DNA of 38,279 nucleotides from an archaeon (lineage in GTDB: Archaea > Thermoproteota > Thermoprotei_A > Marsarchaeales > Marsarchaeaceae): positions 1-38,279 of the forward strand of contig JAKAWJ010000016.1 of assembly GCA_021817005.1 (NCBI GenBank), read 5' to 3'. Shown in pieces: positions 8,338 through 16,449 of the stretch. Every line of letters starts with the position of its first letter. The first letter of the stretch is position 1. The position numbers and the translations under genes are program-made. The notes beneath the pieces are model-generated. The model was not told where the DNA came from, ran no database searches, and worked only from the letters and a program-made list of their open reading frames with translations.

Positions 8338-8586
8338 TCAATGGCCTCTCTTCTTTACGTACCATTCCAGTTCCTTTTCTACAAGCATCTTGTATGAGAG
8401 AACCTTGTCTGCTTGGCTCGGAGCTATCTTACGGTCGGCGAGGGCCCTATCGCAACTTCTCACGTATTCCCTAAAGCGTTTTATGGTGTCTTCGTTATAC
8501 TCTGAGCGCTTGAGGGTAGAGAGATTTGCGGTGTACTCTGTCTCAAGCATTTTCACGAGCTGACCTATTGTTGACCCTCTGAACAC
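8338..8586 (-). CDS. Small helical protein of unknown function
   Basis: An 82-residue basic protein starting at GTG 8586, with a TATA-like box centred 25 nt upstream. Its composition (Lys, Arg, Glu, Tyr; few Gly or Pro) predicts two or three helices, with a conserved-looking end KMLVEKELEWYVKKRG. It has one Cys and no membrane segment or zinc motif. It lies 62 nt upstream of the next minus-strand gene, which has its own promoter. I cannot assign a family or function. Confidence 0.55.
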   Translation of the reverse strand: MFRGSTIGQLVKMLETEYTANLSTLKRSEYNEDTIKRFREYVRSCDRALADRKIAPSQADKVLSYKMLVEKELEWYVKKRGH

Positions 8587-8604
8587 ATGGACAAAGTTCA
8601 GAGC

Positions 8605-8616
8605 GGATTAATAAAG
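8605..8616 (-). promoter_or_regulatory. TATA box for the 8338-8586 gene
   Basis: Minus-strand CTTTATTAATCC, centred about 25 nt before the GTG start; predicts a leaderless mRNA. Confidence 0.6.
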
Positions 8617-8907
8617 AATGTTGAGTGTGGTCAAGCTCGTCTACATGGTAGAGTCCGCGGAACAGATTGGTGCGAGTGCAACGAGAGCCTGATGAATTTG
8701 GGCCGGTGGATTACTCGCATGGAAGATTCTAATTGCTAGGATTCGCCTGAGAAGTGTCAGGGTTCTACAAGGCAGGAGCCGCGCTGCAGCTTAATTCCAG
8801 TAGTCTGCCCGCTCAACAATGCTACTACCACAACGCGGTCCGCCATGCCCACTAGTAGACCATTGATTCTCCTCTGTGAAAGGCTCCGCTGCAAGGAAAA
8901 GTCGACA

Positions 8908-8920
8908 GTTTTTATATTCG
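8908..8920 (+). promoter_or_regulatory. TATA box for lysA
   Basis: GTTTTTATATTCG lies about 35 nt before the TTG start of lysA, so transcription should begin some 10 nt upstream of the coding region. Confidence 0.6.
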
Positions 8921-8949
8921 ATTACGGATAAAGCTAAGCTGGAATTATT

Positions 8950-10242
8950 TTGATTGTAGAGGACAAACAGCCTTGTAACATCTCGGGAAATGGTTTGGAG
9001 ATAGACGGACTCAGTCTCACCACTCTGGCAGACCGTTTCGGGACCCCTCTCTACGTCACTTCCGAAAGAAGGTTAAGAGAAAACTACAGGAGACTTGCCG
9101 AAGCATTCTCCAGCTCCAAGGATGGAGTAAAAATCAACTACGCAGTAAAGGCAAACTCTAATCCCGCAGTTATTTCAGTCCTCAGACAGGAGGGTGCTGG
9201 TGCAGACGTATCCTCCATTGGCGAGCTTCTTGTGGCGAGGTCCGCAGGTCTATCACCGGAAAAAATCCTCTTCTCGGCGAACTTCGCTCCGAAATCTGAG
9301 CTAGAGTATGCCGCCTTATCCGGAGCAACTCTGAATTTTGACAGTCTAGACCAGTTCCTCAAGGTCGCGGATCTGTGCGCCTCTTCGACGGTATCATTTC
9401 GTATCAATCCCGGTGAGGGTAAGGGGGAGTATCCAGGGATTACCACGGCGGGGAAGGATGCGAAATTCGGTATTCCTGCAGACAGGGCTGCTGAGGCCTA
9501 TGCGAGAGCCAAAGCTGCGGGTGTCAAGAAGTTTGGGATACACATGATGACCGGATCAAATGTGCTAGATGAGACCTACCTGCCACGCATGACTTCGATT
9601 CTGCTGGAGATCGCTTCAAGAATTTGTAAGGGAGTCGCACTGAGATTTGACTTTGTTGACCTTGGGGGCGGACTGGGAGTACCGTACCACGCCGACCAGC
9701 CTCCCTTGGATATTGTCAAGGTTGGACGTCAGGTGGTTGACGTGTTCTCGTCCAAGTGCGAGGAGTATGAGCTGGGCAATCCTGTGCTTACCCTGGAACC
9801 CGGCAGATATCTTGTGGCCGATACCACTGTGCTTCTGGGACGGGTCAATTCCATCAAAAGATACGAGAAAGTGTTCATAGGCACTGAAGTTGGAATGAAT
9901 CAGTTATTGCGACCGGCGCTATACGGTGCGTATCACGAGGTAGCTATCGCTAATAGGCCAGGCGAGATGAGATCGCTAAAAGCTGACCTAGTTGGGCAAA
10001 TTTGTGAAAATACCGATATACTTGCGAGAGACAGAAACCTTCCCCCCGTGGAGGAAGGCGACATAGTGGTGTTTTATGACTGCGGGGCATACGGCTATTC
10101 AATGAGCAACAACTATAACGGCAGACCAAGAGCCGCAGAAGTAATCGTTTCTCCTCAGGGTCGTGCCCATTTGACTAGGCAACGAGAAGACAATTCCGAA
10201 TTGACGAGAGGAACGATAGTTCCTTCGCATCTGTTACGTTGA
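8950..10242 (+). CDS. lysA: Diaminopimelate decarboxylase
   Basis: A 430-residue fold-III PLP enzyme that decarboxylates meso-diaminopimelate, the last step of the DAP route to lysine. Lys67 in NYAVKANS binds PLP. The Gly-rich DLGGGLGVPY holds the phosphate, EPGRYLVA contributes the active-site Arg, and the C-terminal DCGAYGYSMSNNYNGRPR supplies the Cys and Tyr that reach into the partner subunit. The usual H.GS motif appears as HMMTGSN, a variation within the family. Length is normal. The TTG start follows a TATA box. No other DAP-pathway gene lies in the window. Related ornithine/arginine decarboxylases are possible but less likely given the CGAYG end. Confidence 0.88.
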   Translation: MIVEDKQPCNISGNGLEIDGLSLTTLADRFGTPLYVTSERRLRENYRRLAEAFSSSKDGVKINYAVKANSNPAVISVLRQEGAGADVSSIGELLVARSAGLSPEKILFSANFAPKSELEYAALSGATLNFDSLDQFLKVADLCASSTVSFRINPGEGKGEYPGITTAGKDAKFGIPADRAAEAYARAKAAGVKKFGIHMMTGSNVLDETYLPRMTSILLEIASRICKGVALRFDFVDLGGGLGVPYHADQPPLDIVKVGRQVVDVFSSKCEEYELGNPVLTLEPGRYLVADTTVLLGRVNSIKRYEKVFIGTEVGMNQLLRPALYGAYHEVAIANRPGEMRSLKADLVGQICENTDILARDRNLPPVEEGDIVVFYDCGAYGYSMSNNYNGRPRAAEVIVSPQGRAHLTRQREDNSELTRGTIVPSHLLR

Positions 10243-10531
10243 CAGTCGTGAATCCTAGGTAGATAGCGGAGCCGCACACACATCGCAACTTATGCCGAGA
10301 CAGTGGCGGCAGGGCCGTTTGCCGGGGGGGGAGTTTTCGTAAAAGAGGAGAGATGAAGTCAATTCCCACAGTTTCCGAAAAGGTGAAGAAGCGCACATCA
10401 CGGAGTTCAGCGTAGAGAGATGCACTAGATGCAGTAACCGCAGGAACCGCTTCGAACCTGAAATTGTAGCGGCTATGGAAAGCTGGCTCGAAGACAATTT
10501 AAGTATAGGGCACCATCCGTAACCGAGTCCC
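10243..10531. other. Gap between lysA and agl3 with an uncertain CxxC mini-ORF
   Basis: Between the TAA at 10340 and the TAA at 10520 one plus-strand frame stays open for 59 codons. It would encode a plausible peptide with VERCTRCSNRRNRFEPE and a helix-like tail. However, it has no ATG, GTG or TTG, has only one CxxC pair, and its end overlaps the agl3 promoter. A 20-codon ATG frame at 10352 overlaps it. It may be a remnant, a frameshifted small gene, or chance. A run of seven G lies near 10324. Confidence 0.3.
10495..10508 (+). promoter_or_regulatory. TATA box for agl3
   Basis: CAATTTAAGTATAG lies 24-37 nt before the GTG at 10532; predicts a near-leaderless transcript. Confidence 0.6.
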
Positions 10532-11704
10532 GTGAAGGTCGCAATCGGCGGAATAGACGGATACATAGGATGGGCTCTTGCGATTCACCTAGTGCGTAAA
10601 GGGCATACCGTCTCGGGAATTGACAGTCTGATTACCAGAAAGAGAGTAGAGGAGGTCGGCTCTTGGTCTGCCACACCTATTCTAGAGCCCAAAGCTAGGG
10701 TTATGGCGGCAGAGGAAATTTTTGGTTCGAGAATCGAGTATGTAGAGGGAGACCTCACTGACTATGACACAGTGGAATCGTTTCTGGAGGCTACAAAGCC
10801 GGATGCTTTCGTGCACCTGGCGGAGCAGAGATCAGCCCCGTATTCGATGATAGACGTAAGGCACGCTGTGGAGACCCAGGTTACCAACATAACAAGCAGC
10901 CTTAACCTCGTTTACGCAATACGGGCGAGGTGTCCTGGAATCCACTTAGTCAAAATGGGAACTATGGGGGAGTACGGGACGCCAGCGATTGATATCCCAG
11001 AAGGTTTCTTTGAAATTGAGTATCACGGGAGAAGGGACCGCCTTCCTTTCCCCCGTATGGCCGGCAGCTGGTATCACTGGTCGAAGGTGCACGACAGCGG
11101 CAATATGATGTTTGCAAACAAAATCTGGGGTCTCCAAATTACTGATGTCATGCAAGGAGTGGTCTACGGCACACGCACGCCCGACATTACGGACGAAAGG
11201 CTGCTCACCCGTTTTGATTTTGATGAAACTTGGGGCACCGCACTCAACCGCTTCTGTGCCCAGTCAGTGCTCGGCATTCCGATGACAGTCTACGGAAAGG
11301 GGGGACAGACAAGGGGTTACATCAGTCTCGCGGATAGTGTGCAGTGCCTCCGAATAGCAATTGAGAATCCACCGAAAAAGGGGGAATACAGGGTGCTTAA
11401 CCAGTTTGATGAATCTTACTCAGTGCGGACGCTCGCCAGACTTGTGTTTGACGTAGCCAAAATAAAGGGTTTGGAGCCTTCGATAGCAAATGTCTCAAAC
11501 CCTAGGGTCGAAGAGGAGGAGCACTACTATAACCCAGCGCACGAATCTCTCACGAAGCTCGGCTACAGAAAGACCAGAACGCTCGAAGCTGAACTAGGAA
11601 CGATAATGGACGATCTCAAGCGCTACAGGCAAAGGCTCCAGGCGAAGAGGGAGGTCATTTTGCCCAGGACTGACTGGCGTGAGCCGGAGAACCTTCTACG
11701 CTGA
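10532..11704 (+). CDS. agl3: UDP-sulfoquinovose synthase (Agl3/SqdB type)
   Basis: A 390-residue extended short-chain dehydrogenase/reductase that makes UDP-sulfoquinovose from UDP-glucose and sulfite using bound NAD+. The Rossmann motif is GGIDGYIGWALA (6-17), close to the SQD1 signature. The catalytic residues align with the plant enzyme: Thr144 in KMGTMGEYGTP and the Tyr181-x3-Lys185 pair in WYHWSKVHDS. TDVMQGVVYGTRT and YGKGGQTRGYISL fit the sugar-nucleotide and NAD region. In Sulfolobus the product is the sulfosugar of the N-glycan; in plants it goes into sulfolipid. The start is GTG at 10532. Its 3' end overlaps the convergent nucleotidyltransferase gene by 50 nt; that enzyme may provide the UDP-glucose. 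Confidence 0.9.
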   Translation: MKVAIGGIDGYIGWALAIHLVRKGHTVSGIDSLITRKRVEEVGSWSATPILEPKARVMAAEEIFGSRIEYVEGDLTDYDTVESFLEATKPDAFVHLAEQRSAPYSMIDVRHAVETQVTNITSSLNLVYAIRARCPGIHLVKMGTMGEYGTPAIDIPEGFFEIEYHGRRDRLPFPRMAGSWYHWSKVHDSGNMMFANKIWGLQITDVMQGVVYGTRTPDITDERLLTRFDFDETWGTALNRFCAQSVLGIPMTVYGKGGQTRGYISLADSVQCLRIAIENPPKKGEYRVLNQFDESYSVRTLARLVFDVAKIKGLEPSIANVSNPRVEEEEHYYNPAHESLTKLGYRKTRTLEAELGTIMDDLKRYRQRLQAKREVILPRTDWREPENLLR

Positions 11705-12551
11705 GCCGGGAAATTTCGAGTGAACGTAGATAGTTCTCTGGACTGCCAACGCTCAACCATTTGTGCTTGGGTTCGTCGAGTTCAACGGCGTAGACTGTCT
11801 TTCCCGTGCGGACCATTTCCATCACTCCGTCAGTCAGCTCGATCTCGCCAGTCCTGCCGGGTCGAACACCTGCAAGCGCGTCCATCAGTACACTGCCAAA
11901 CGCGTAGACCGCGGTAAGCCCGTGGTTAGAAGGAGGATTTTCAGGTTTCTCAACCAAATAGTTTACTCTGAGCAACTCCTCTCCTCCCTTGACTTCATGA
12001 GTTCCTGAGACGACTCCGTAGGCCCTGGGGTTCTCGACGACTCTGGTCAGCACGGTTGCGGAGGGTGCAAGAGTAGTGTGCACTCTGAGCAATCTTTCGA
12101 GAGCCGGGACACCGTTTAGGAGATAACCATCGCCAGCGTGTAGAAGAAAGCTATCTCCTGATACAAACTTCCGTGCCTTGAGTACCGCATCACCGAATCC
12201 GTTGGGCAGGATCTGTTTCACAAACTCAATGTTTACATCCGCAAGAATCCGTCTCAACTCTTCCAGCTCTACAGAGTATTTGCTGGCGCCTATGAGGTAC
12301 TTTATATATGAAGGTTCCAGTGTGAAATAATCCTTTACCATGTGTTCGCTCTTGCGTACAACAATACAGAAGGACCTGATTCCAACTCTGTAAAGCTCCT
12401 CGAGAATCAGGTGAATTACTGGCTTGAGTGATATCTGTCCATCAGGGCCGCGGGTGACTAGCGGGAGCATCTCTTTGCGAATCCCCCGCGTCAAGGGTAG
12501 CATTCGGGAACCCTCTCCGGCAGCCGTGATGACGCACTTTTCAATCTTCAA
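11655..12551 (-). CDS. UTP-glucose-1-phosphate uridylyltransferase-like nucleotidyltransferase
   Basis: A 298-residue GT-A-like sugar-1-phosphate nucleotidyltransferase, GalU-sized. The N-terminal signature ITAAGEGSRMLPLTRGIRKEMLPL (split here: AAGEGSRM and RKEMLPL) binds the nucleotide and metal. KPVIHLILEELYRVGIRSFCIVV, LLHAGDGYLL and LVEKPENPPSNHG follow in the GalU order, and the end GEIELTDGVMEM is typical of GalU/RfbA-type enzymes. UDP-glucose formation is the likely reaction. Context supports it: the convergent neighbour needs UDP-glucose. It starts at TTG 12551, and its last 16 codons overlap the agl3 3' end. Specificity for UTP versus dTTP cannot be proven from sequence. Confidence 0.82.
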   Translation of the reverse strand: MKIEKCVITAAGEGSRMLPLTRGIRKEMLPLVTRGPDGQISLKPVIHLILEELYRVGIRSFCIVVRKSEHMVKDYFTLEPSYIKYLIGASKYSVELEELRRILADVNIEFVKQILPNGFGDAVLKARKFVSGDSFLLHAGDGYLLNGVPALERLLRVHTTLAPSATVLTRVVENPRAYGVVSGTHEVKGGEELLRVNYLVEKPENPPSNHGLTAVYAFGSVLMDALAGVRPGRTGEIELTDGVMEMVRTGKTVYAVELDEPKHKWLSVGSPENYLRSLEISRLSVEGSPAHASQSWAK

Positions 12552-13060
12552 CTCTCGCGGTCACTACCACCGATATTTTGAAGCTGGGGGATCGATTGTT
12601 TGGTTTGCTTTTATGCATTATGAACCCAGAGTAGCAGTGGCTCTCACATAACTCGCTTAGGGTTCGTATCAGCCGAAATCCTAAGGTTACTGGGGAAGCT
12701 CGTAAATGCCGAACAGACGAAACATATATGCCTGGCTCATGCGGCAATTAGGCATCGGATAATAGACCGACGGGCGTAGACTTACATCCTCGCTACCGGC
12801 CGAAAAGCGGCGCACCGGTCAGTTGGACAAACCGGCGCGTGATGTGCGATGCGCCTTGCTAAGCCAGAGAATACACCGCTTCTGCAGCGTCTCAGGACGG
12901 CCGACCCTGCCTCGCAGGATCTCAGTTCTGGGTGACGTGTCAAGCGTGGAACGCCAATCTGGGATGGCCATTCAGAGTAGCTGGAACAGAAACGACAGAC
13001 ACTAATTCGGGTGAGCACATCTATTTCTTTAAGGAATAGAACCCCTGAGGTATATGTGGA
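12552..13060. other. Non-coding 509-nt region with a TATA box and stable stems; possible RNA gene
   Basis: No credible protein gene on either strand. A good plus-strand TATA box at 12720-12732 predicts a start near 12752. Downstream G/C-rich stems are visible: GCCG/CGGC around AAAAG near 12809, and a 9-bp mismatched stem (GCGCaCCGGT with ACCGGcGCGT) with an 11-nt loop at about 12812-12842. The stretch ends near a T-rich patch at 13020-13030. I found no SRP, RNase P or tRNA signature. The unknown-RNA reading is inference. Confidence 0.3.
12720..12732 (+). promoter_or_regulatory. TATA box with no protein gene behind it
   Basis: AAACATATATGCC is a well-formed archaeal TATA element on the plus strand. 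The nearest plus-strand coding start is 330 nt away and has a closer TATA-like site (TCTTTAAGGA near 13026), so this one may drive a non-coding RNA. Confidence 0.4.
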
Positions 13061-13897
13061 TTGAAAGCGTCAGTTACTGTCAGGTTTGCGAGAGTGGATG
13101 ACAGGTCTTCCATACTCCGGCTGGTAGAGCATACGTGGGACTGGGGCGACTACATCCCGGAAGTGCTCGACGAATGGCTCAGTGGGAGCGATAGCAGACT
13201 GTTCGTAGGCGAGCTGGATTCAGAGATTGTGGCGCTGACACATCTATCTATCTGCGAGGATAGAGTTGGCTGGCTGGAGGGCCTCAGAGTGAAAGAGGGC
13301 CTCAGAAACCGCGGGATTGCGACTTTGGTTGCCCAGCATATAGCTGAATATGCAAGGTCGGAGGGAATCCACAAACTGAGAATGATGATTTACAGCGACA
13401 ATTACGCGTCGATTCGGCATGCGAAAAAGTCAGGATTCAGCGTAAGGGGAACATTCAGGCGCGTTCGTTTTCGAGGAATTCTCCCAACGAACCCAGTATC
13501 TTTCCACAAAACCGCGCAGTGGGACTCCGTATCTGCGGGTGTCTTGAGAGATTATAGTGGCCTGTTCTATTCTTCTTGGAAATGGCTCGACCTCGATCAA
13601 GCCAGCTTTGAAAGCTTGGCTGCCTCCGGGAAAGTTCTCTCTTATGGCAAAGATGTACTGATTCATTCTTCGGATTACGTCGACAAGGATGCCTCACGCA
13701 TTGCAGAAATCGGCTTTACATCGTCCATGGACGTGAATCTGGCAGGGAGTCTGGCCTCCAACCTTGCGAAATCCGGATGTCAGGTTGTAGAGTTTGTGAT
13801 ACCTTCGACTTGGAACTTTTCTCACGAATGGTTCAGCGAAGACGACAAAGATAAAGGGATACGACATGAACAGCTGGTCTTTGAACGTGAGCTCTAG
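13061..13897 (+). CDS. GNAT-family N-acetyltransferase with extra C-terminal domain
   Basis: A 278-residue protein. Residues 7-145 form a GCN5-related acetyltransferase domain, with the acetyl-CoA loop GLRNRGIATLVAQH (about 84-97: the Q/RxxGxG/A pattern) followed by EGIHKLRMMIYSDNYASIRHAKKSGF, the usual helix that closes on CoA. Residues 150-278 form a second domain that I do not recognise, perhaps a degenerate second GNAT fold. The acceptor is unknown. The TTG start at 13061 lies about 30 nt after a TATA-like TCTTTAAGGA. The stop shares the tetramer CTAG with the stop of the convergent ABC ATPase gene. Confidence 0.75.
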   Translation: MKASVTVRFARVDDRSSILRLVEHTWDWGDYIPEVLDEWLSGSDSRLFVGELDSEIVALTHLSICEDRVGWLEGLRVKEGLRNRGIATLVAQHIAEYARSEGIHKLRMMIYSDNYASIRHAKKSGFSVRGTFRRVRFRGILPTNPVSFHKTAQWDSVSAGVLRDYSGLFYSSWKWLDLDQASFESLAASGKVLSYGKDVLIHSSDYVDKDASRIAEIGFTSSMDVNLAGSLASNLAKSGCQVVEFVIPSTWNFSHEWFSEDDKDKGIRHEQLVFEREL

Positions 13898-14841
13898 TTT
13901 TTGAAAAATTTGGACCGCTTTAATTTCAGGCCGACTTTCGCACCTATCGCAGGCGAGAAGCCGGTCTCAACGTCCGCCCACCAGGAGTCTCCGCTAACTC
14001 TCGCCCGGAAGCCTGCCGGAGAATTTTGCACTGCGTCCACTTCTGCGTGGAGCTCGGCAAGCGCGGGTTCAGTGAGTTCTGCCTCTTGGGGTAGGAAGCA
14101 AAGCCTGCCACCGTTATAGGGAACTGAATTGTATCCCATGAACCAGGCTACAAATTCGTTTGCGGGGTTATCCACTACACCGCGTGCCGTCCCCTCCTGC
14201 TCAAGAGCGCCATCATTGATAACTGCGAGGTGGTCGGCCAATCCGAGCGCTTCGACGTGGTCATGAGTAACGTGAATCACGGTGAGTTTCTGCTGCTGCT
14301 GGATGTGTTTTACTTCCCACCGGAGCGAGTCCCTTAGCCTCGCATCGAGGCTAGAAAACGGCTCATCCAGTAGAAGCAGCCTAGGATTCGGCGCTAGCGC
14401 GCGAGCGAGGGCAACCCTTTGTTGCTGGCCCCCGCTGAGCTCGCCTGGTTTGGAGTCCAGACGACTGTCAATCCCCATCAGTTTCGCAACTTCCTTTACT
14501 CTTTCCTCTATTTCCGCGCGAGGAACTTTTCTAACCTGAAGCCCGAACGCGATATTCCCGGCTACTGTCATATTAGGAAACAGCGCAAGTGATTGAAATA
14601 CCATCCCGATGTTTCGCTTTTCAGGGGGTTCATGGACTGGCTTTCCGTCGAAAAGCACCTTTCCGCTGAGTGGTTCCTCTAGGCCGGCGACCAGCCTGAG
14701 TAGTGTGCTCTTTCCGCTTCCAGACGGCCCCACGACGACGGTAATCTTGCCGTCAGGAGCTAGCATGTTAAGGCCGTTCAAGGCTGAAATATGTCCGTAT
14801 TTCATGGAGACGTTCTGAAGCCTGACTTCCAAGTCAATCAC
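13894..14841 (-). CDS. ABC transporter ATP-binding protein (thiamine/iron/spermidine type)
   Basis: A 315-residue importer ATPase, the energy unit for the permease and binding protein encoded just upstream. Walker A is GPSGSGKST (38-46), the signature LSGGQQQRVALARAL, Walker B LLLLDEPFSSLD, and the switch VIHVTHDH. After about residue 235 a C-terminal extension resembles a TOBE-like regulatory domain, which ThiQ of enterobacteria lacks but FbpC, PotA and CysA have. Its ATG overlaps the permease gene by 8 nt. The domain suggests regulation by substrate. Gene name left open because thiamine specificity comes from the binding protein only. Confidence 0.88.
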   Translation of the reverse strand: MIDLEVRLQNVSMKYGHISALNGLNMLAPDGKITVVVGPSGSGKSTLLRLVAGLEEPLSGKVLFDGKPVHEPPEKRNIGMVFQSLALFPNMTVAGNIAFGLQVRKVPRAEIEERVKEVAKLMGIDSRLDSKPGELSGGQQQRVALARALAPNPRLLLLDEPFSSLDARLRDSLRWEVKHIQQQQKLTVIHVTHDHVEALGLADHLAVINDGALEQEGTARGVVDNPANEFVAWFMGYNSVPYNGGRLCFLPQEAELTEPALAELHAEVDAVQNSPAGFRARVSGDSWWADVETGFSPAIGAKVGLKLKRSKFFKN

Positions 14842-16420
14842 TGAACCTGAGAATCAAAAAGTAAGCGCCCACAGTTATGAAGATAAGCATCGCGGCAAGC
14901 GCGGCTGCTGCGCGAAATAATCTGAGACCGAGTAGGGCGTATATCGCGAGAGGGATGGTTGTATAGGCGGGAGTGTAAAGGACTGAAGTTGCGGCAAATT
15001 CTCCGATTCCAATTGCAAACGCTATTACTACAGAGCTGACCAACGCCCCTCGAGCGCTAGGGAGCTCAACCTCTAGCAGCGTTGACAGTTTCCCTGCACC
15101 CAAGAGAGCGCTAGCAGACGCAAGATTCCTAGGTAGCGGCTCCAGGCCGTTCGAGAGAAAACGTAACGAGACGGGCAGGGCGACCGCGCACTGAGCAAAC
15201 ACGATGGTGGGCCATACTAGGTCGAACACAGCGAATCCGCTCAAAGCTAAGTATATCGCAAGTCCAATCGTAACTGGCGACACAGCGACTGGAAGCACAA
15301 GCGCCAAGTTGTAAAGTCTGGATGTCTCCTGACGCGCGCTGCCTAGCATATAGTGCACGGCGCCGACCGAAAGGAAGAATGTGACTCCGGATGCGAGCGC
15401 CGCGAACGTGATCGAATTAATAGCCACTCTGTCTACAGAGACACCGAGCCTCTCTGCGGTCGCAGGCTGGAAAAGCAATGCGAACCCGCGTCCGTCGTTT
15501 GCTAAGGCAGATATGACTACTGCAAAGAGCGGGTAATCCTCGAATACAAGGTATGCTAGCAAAAACAGAGAGGCACAAAGCCTTGCTCTTTTCGAGCTGG
15601 CTGACCAAGGCGCGCTCGAGTTCGCGGCTCTAAAGTCTGGTGTGAGTCTGGTTTTCCCAGGAAAAATGGCCAGACTGATTGCGACTATCGGAAGTATTTG
15701 TATTATGGCCAAAGCCGTCGCGGTCGCTGGGCTGAAGAGTATCCTCTGGTATGTGTATATTGCCACTTCTGAGGTATAATGCGAAGGGCCCCCGATAGTC
15801 AGCGGAATTACGAAGCCCAAAAAAGAATAGACGAATGCAAAAAACGCACCCCCGCCAGCCGCCCCAAGGGTGCTAGGAATGATTATCCTTCTAACTACTT
15901 CCAGCGAGGAAGCACCGGAAGTCCTCGCAGCCTGCACCACCTCGCCTGAACCAGCAGAAAGCTTTGCTGCAATAAATAGTGCAACCAGCGGCGAATTGAA
16001 AAGTGCGTTGACGGCAATTATTCCGCTGAGGCCGTGAGACAATCCCTGTAGTGGGCTATGTGCAGGATATCCCAAGAGGAATCCCGCGGCCACTGCGACA
16101 GACGGAAGCATGAATGGCAAGAGAATTGCTGAAGTGTAGGCTGCTCTTCCTCTGAAAGAGAGGAGTCCGAGCACGATCCCCACAGGATAGCCCATGGCGA
16201 GGGCGGCAACCGAGCTGAGCACCCCCTGAAGTAGTGACTGCAAGAGCGAATCTACTACAAACCCCTGCATTAGTGTGTGCCCCAGAATCTGGGGGCGAAA
16301 TGCACCCGTGGACAGGGCCGAGGCGGCAAATGGCCCATATACAATCAAAACCTCGTAGATCACGGGGGTCGAGCCAGCTAACACGGTTGCAAGACTCGAC
16401 CTGTTCATTCGGATGTTCAC
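14834..16420 (-). CDS. ABC transporter permease, two fused membrane domains (ThiP/FbpB type)
   Basis: A 528-residue inner-membrane permease with about twelve hydrophobic helices. It is an internal duplication of the BPD_transp_1 unit: the EAA loop, which docks to the ATPase, appears twice, as ARTSGASSLEVVRRIIIPSTLGA in the first half and SASALLGAGKLSTLLEVELPSARGAL in the second. Fused permeases of this type occur in thiamine (ThiP) and ferric-iron (FbpB) importers. It lies 29 nt after the binding-protein gene and overlaps the ATPase gene by 8 nt, so the three form one operon. The start ATG 16420 is one of two close methionines. Confidence 0.88.
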   Translation of the reverse strand: MNIRMNRSSLATVLAGSTPVIYEVLIVYGPFAASALSTGAFRPQILGHTLMQGFVVDSLLQSLLQGVLSSVAALAMGYPVGIVLGLLSFRGRAAYTSAILLPFMLPSVAVAAGFLLGYPAHSPLQGLSHGLSGIIAVNALFNSPLVALFIAAKLSAGSGEVVQAARTSGASSLEVVRRIIIPSTLGAAGGGAFFAFVYSFLGFVIPLTIGGPSHYTSEVAIYTYQRILFSPATATALAIIQILPIVAISLAIFPGKTRLTPDFRAANSSAPWSASSKRARLCASLFLLAYLVFEDYPLFAVVISALANDGRGFALLFQPATAERLGVSVDRVAINSITFAALASGVTFFLSVGAVHYMLGSARQETSRLYNLALVLPVAVSPVTIGLAIYLALSGFAVFDLVWPTIVFAQCAVALPVSLRFLSNGLEPLPRNLASASALLGAGKLSTLLEVELPSARGALVSSVVIAFAIGIGEFAATSVLYTPAYTTIPLAIYALLGLRLFRAAAALAAMLIFITVGAYFLILRFSD

Positions 16421-16449
16421 CGCCTGATTGGAGGCACCAGATAGTGCAG

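Larger units (their letters stand above)
8587..8949. other. Divergent intergenic region between the 8586 gene and lysA
   Basis: It holds the minus-strand TATA box near 8605 and the plus-strand TATA box near 8908. The roughly 290 nt between them contain no convincing gene. A TGATGA at 8689 and a CTGA at 8748 are about the right distance for a C/D-box sRNA, but no internal D'/C' boxes are clear, so none is called. Confidence 0.4.

Noticed and set aside
8689-8751. C/D-box sRNA candidate (TGATGA ... CTGA)
   Set aside because: No convincing internal D'/C' boxes or terminal stem; such short boxes occur by chance.
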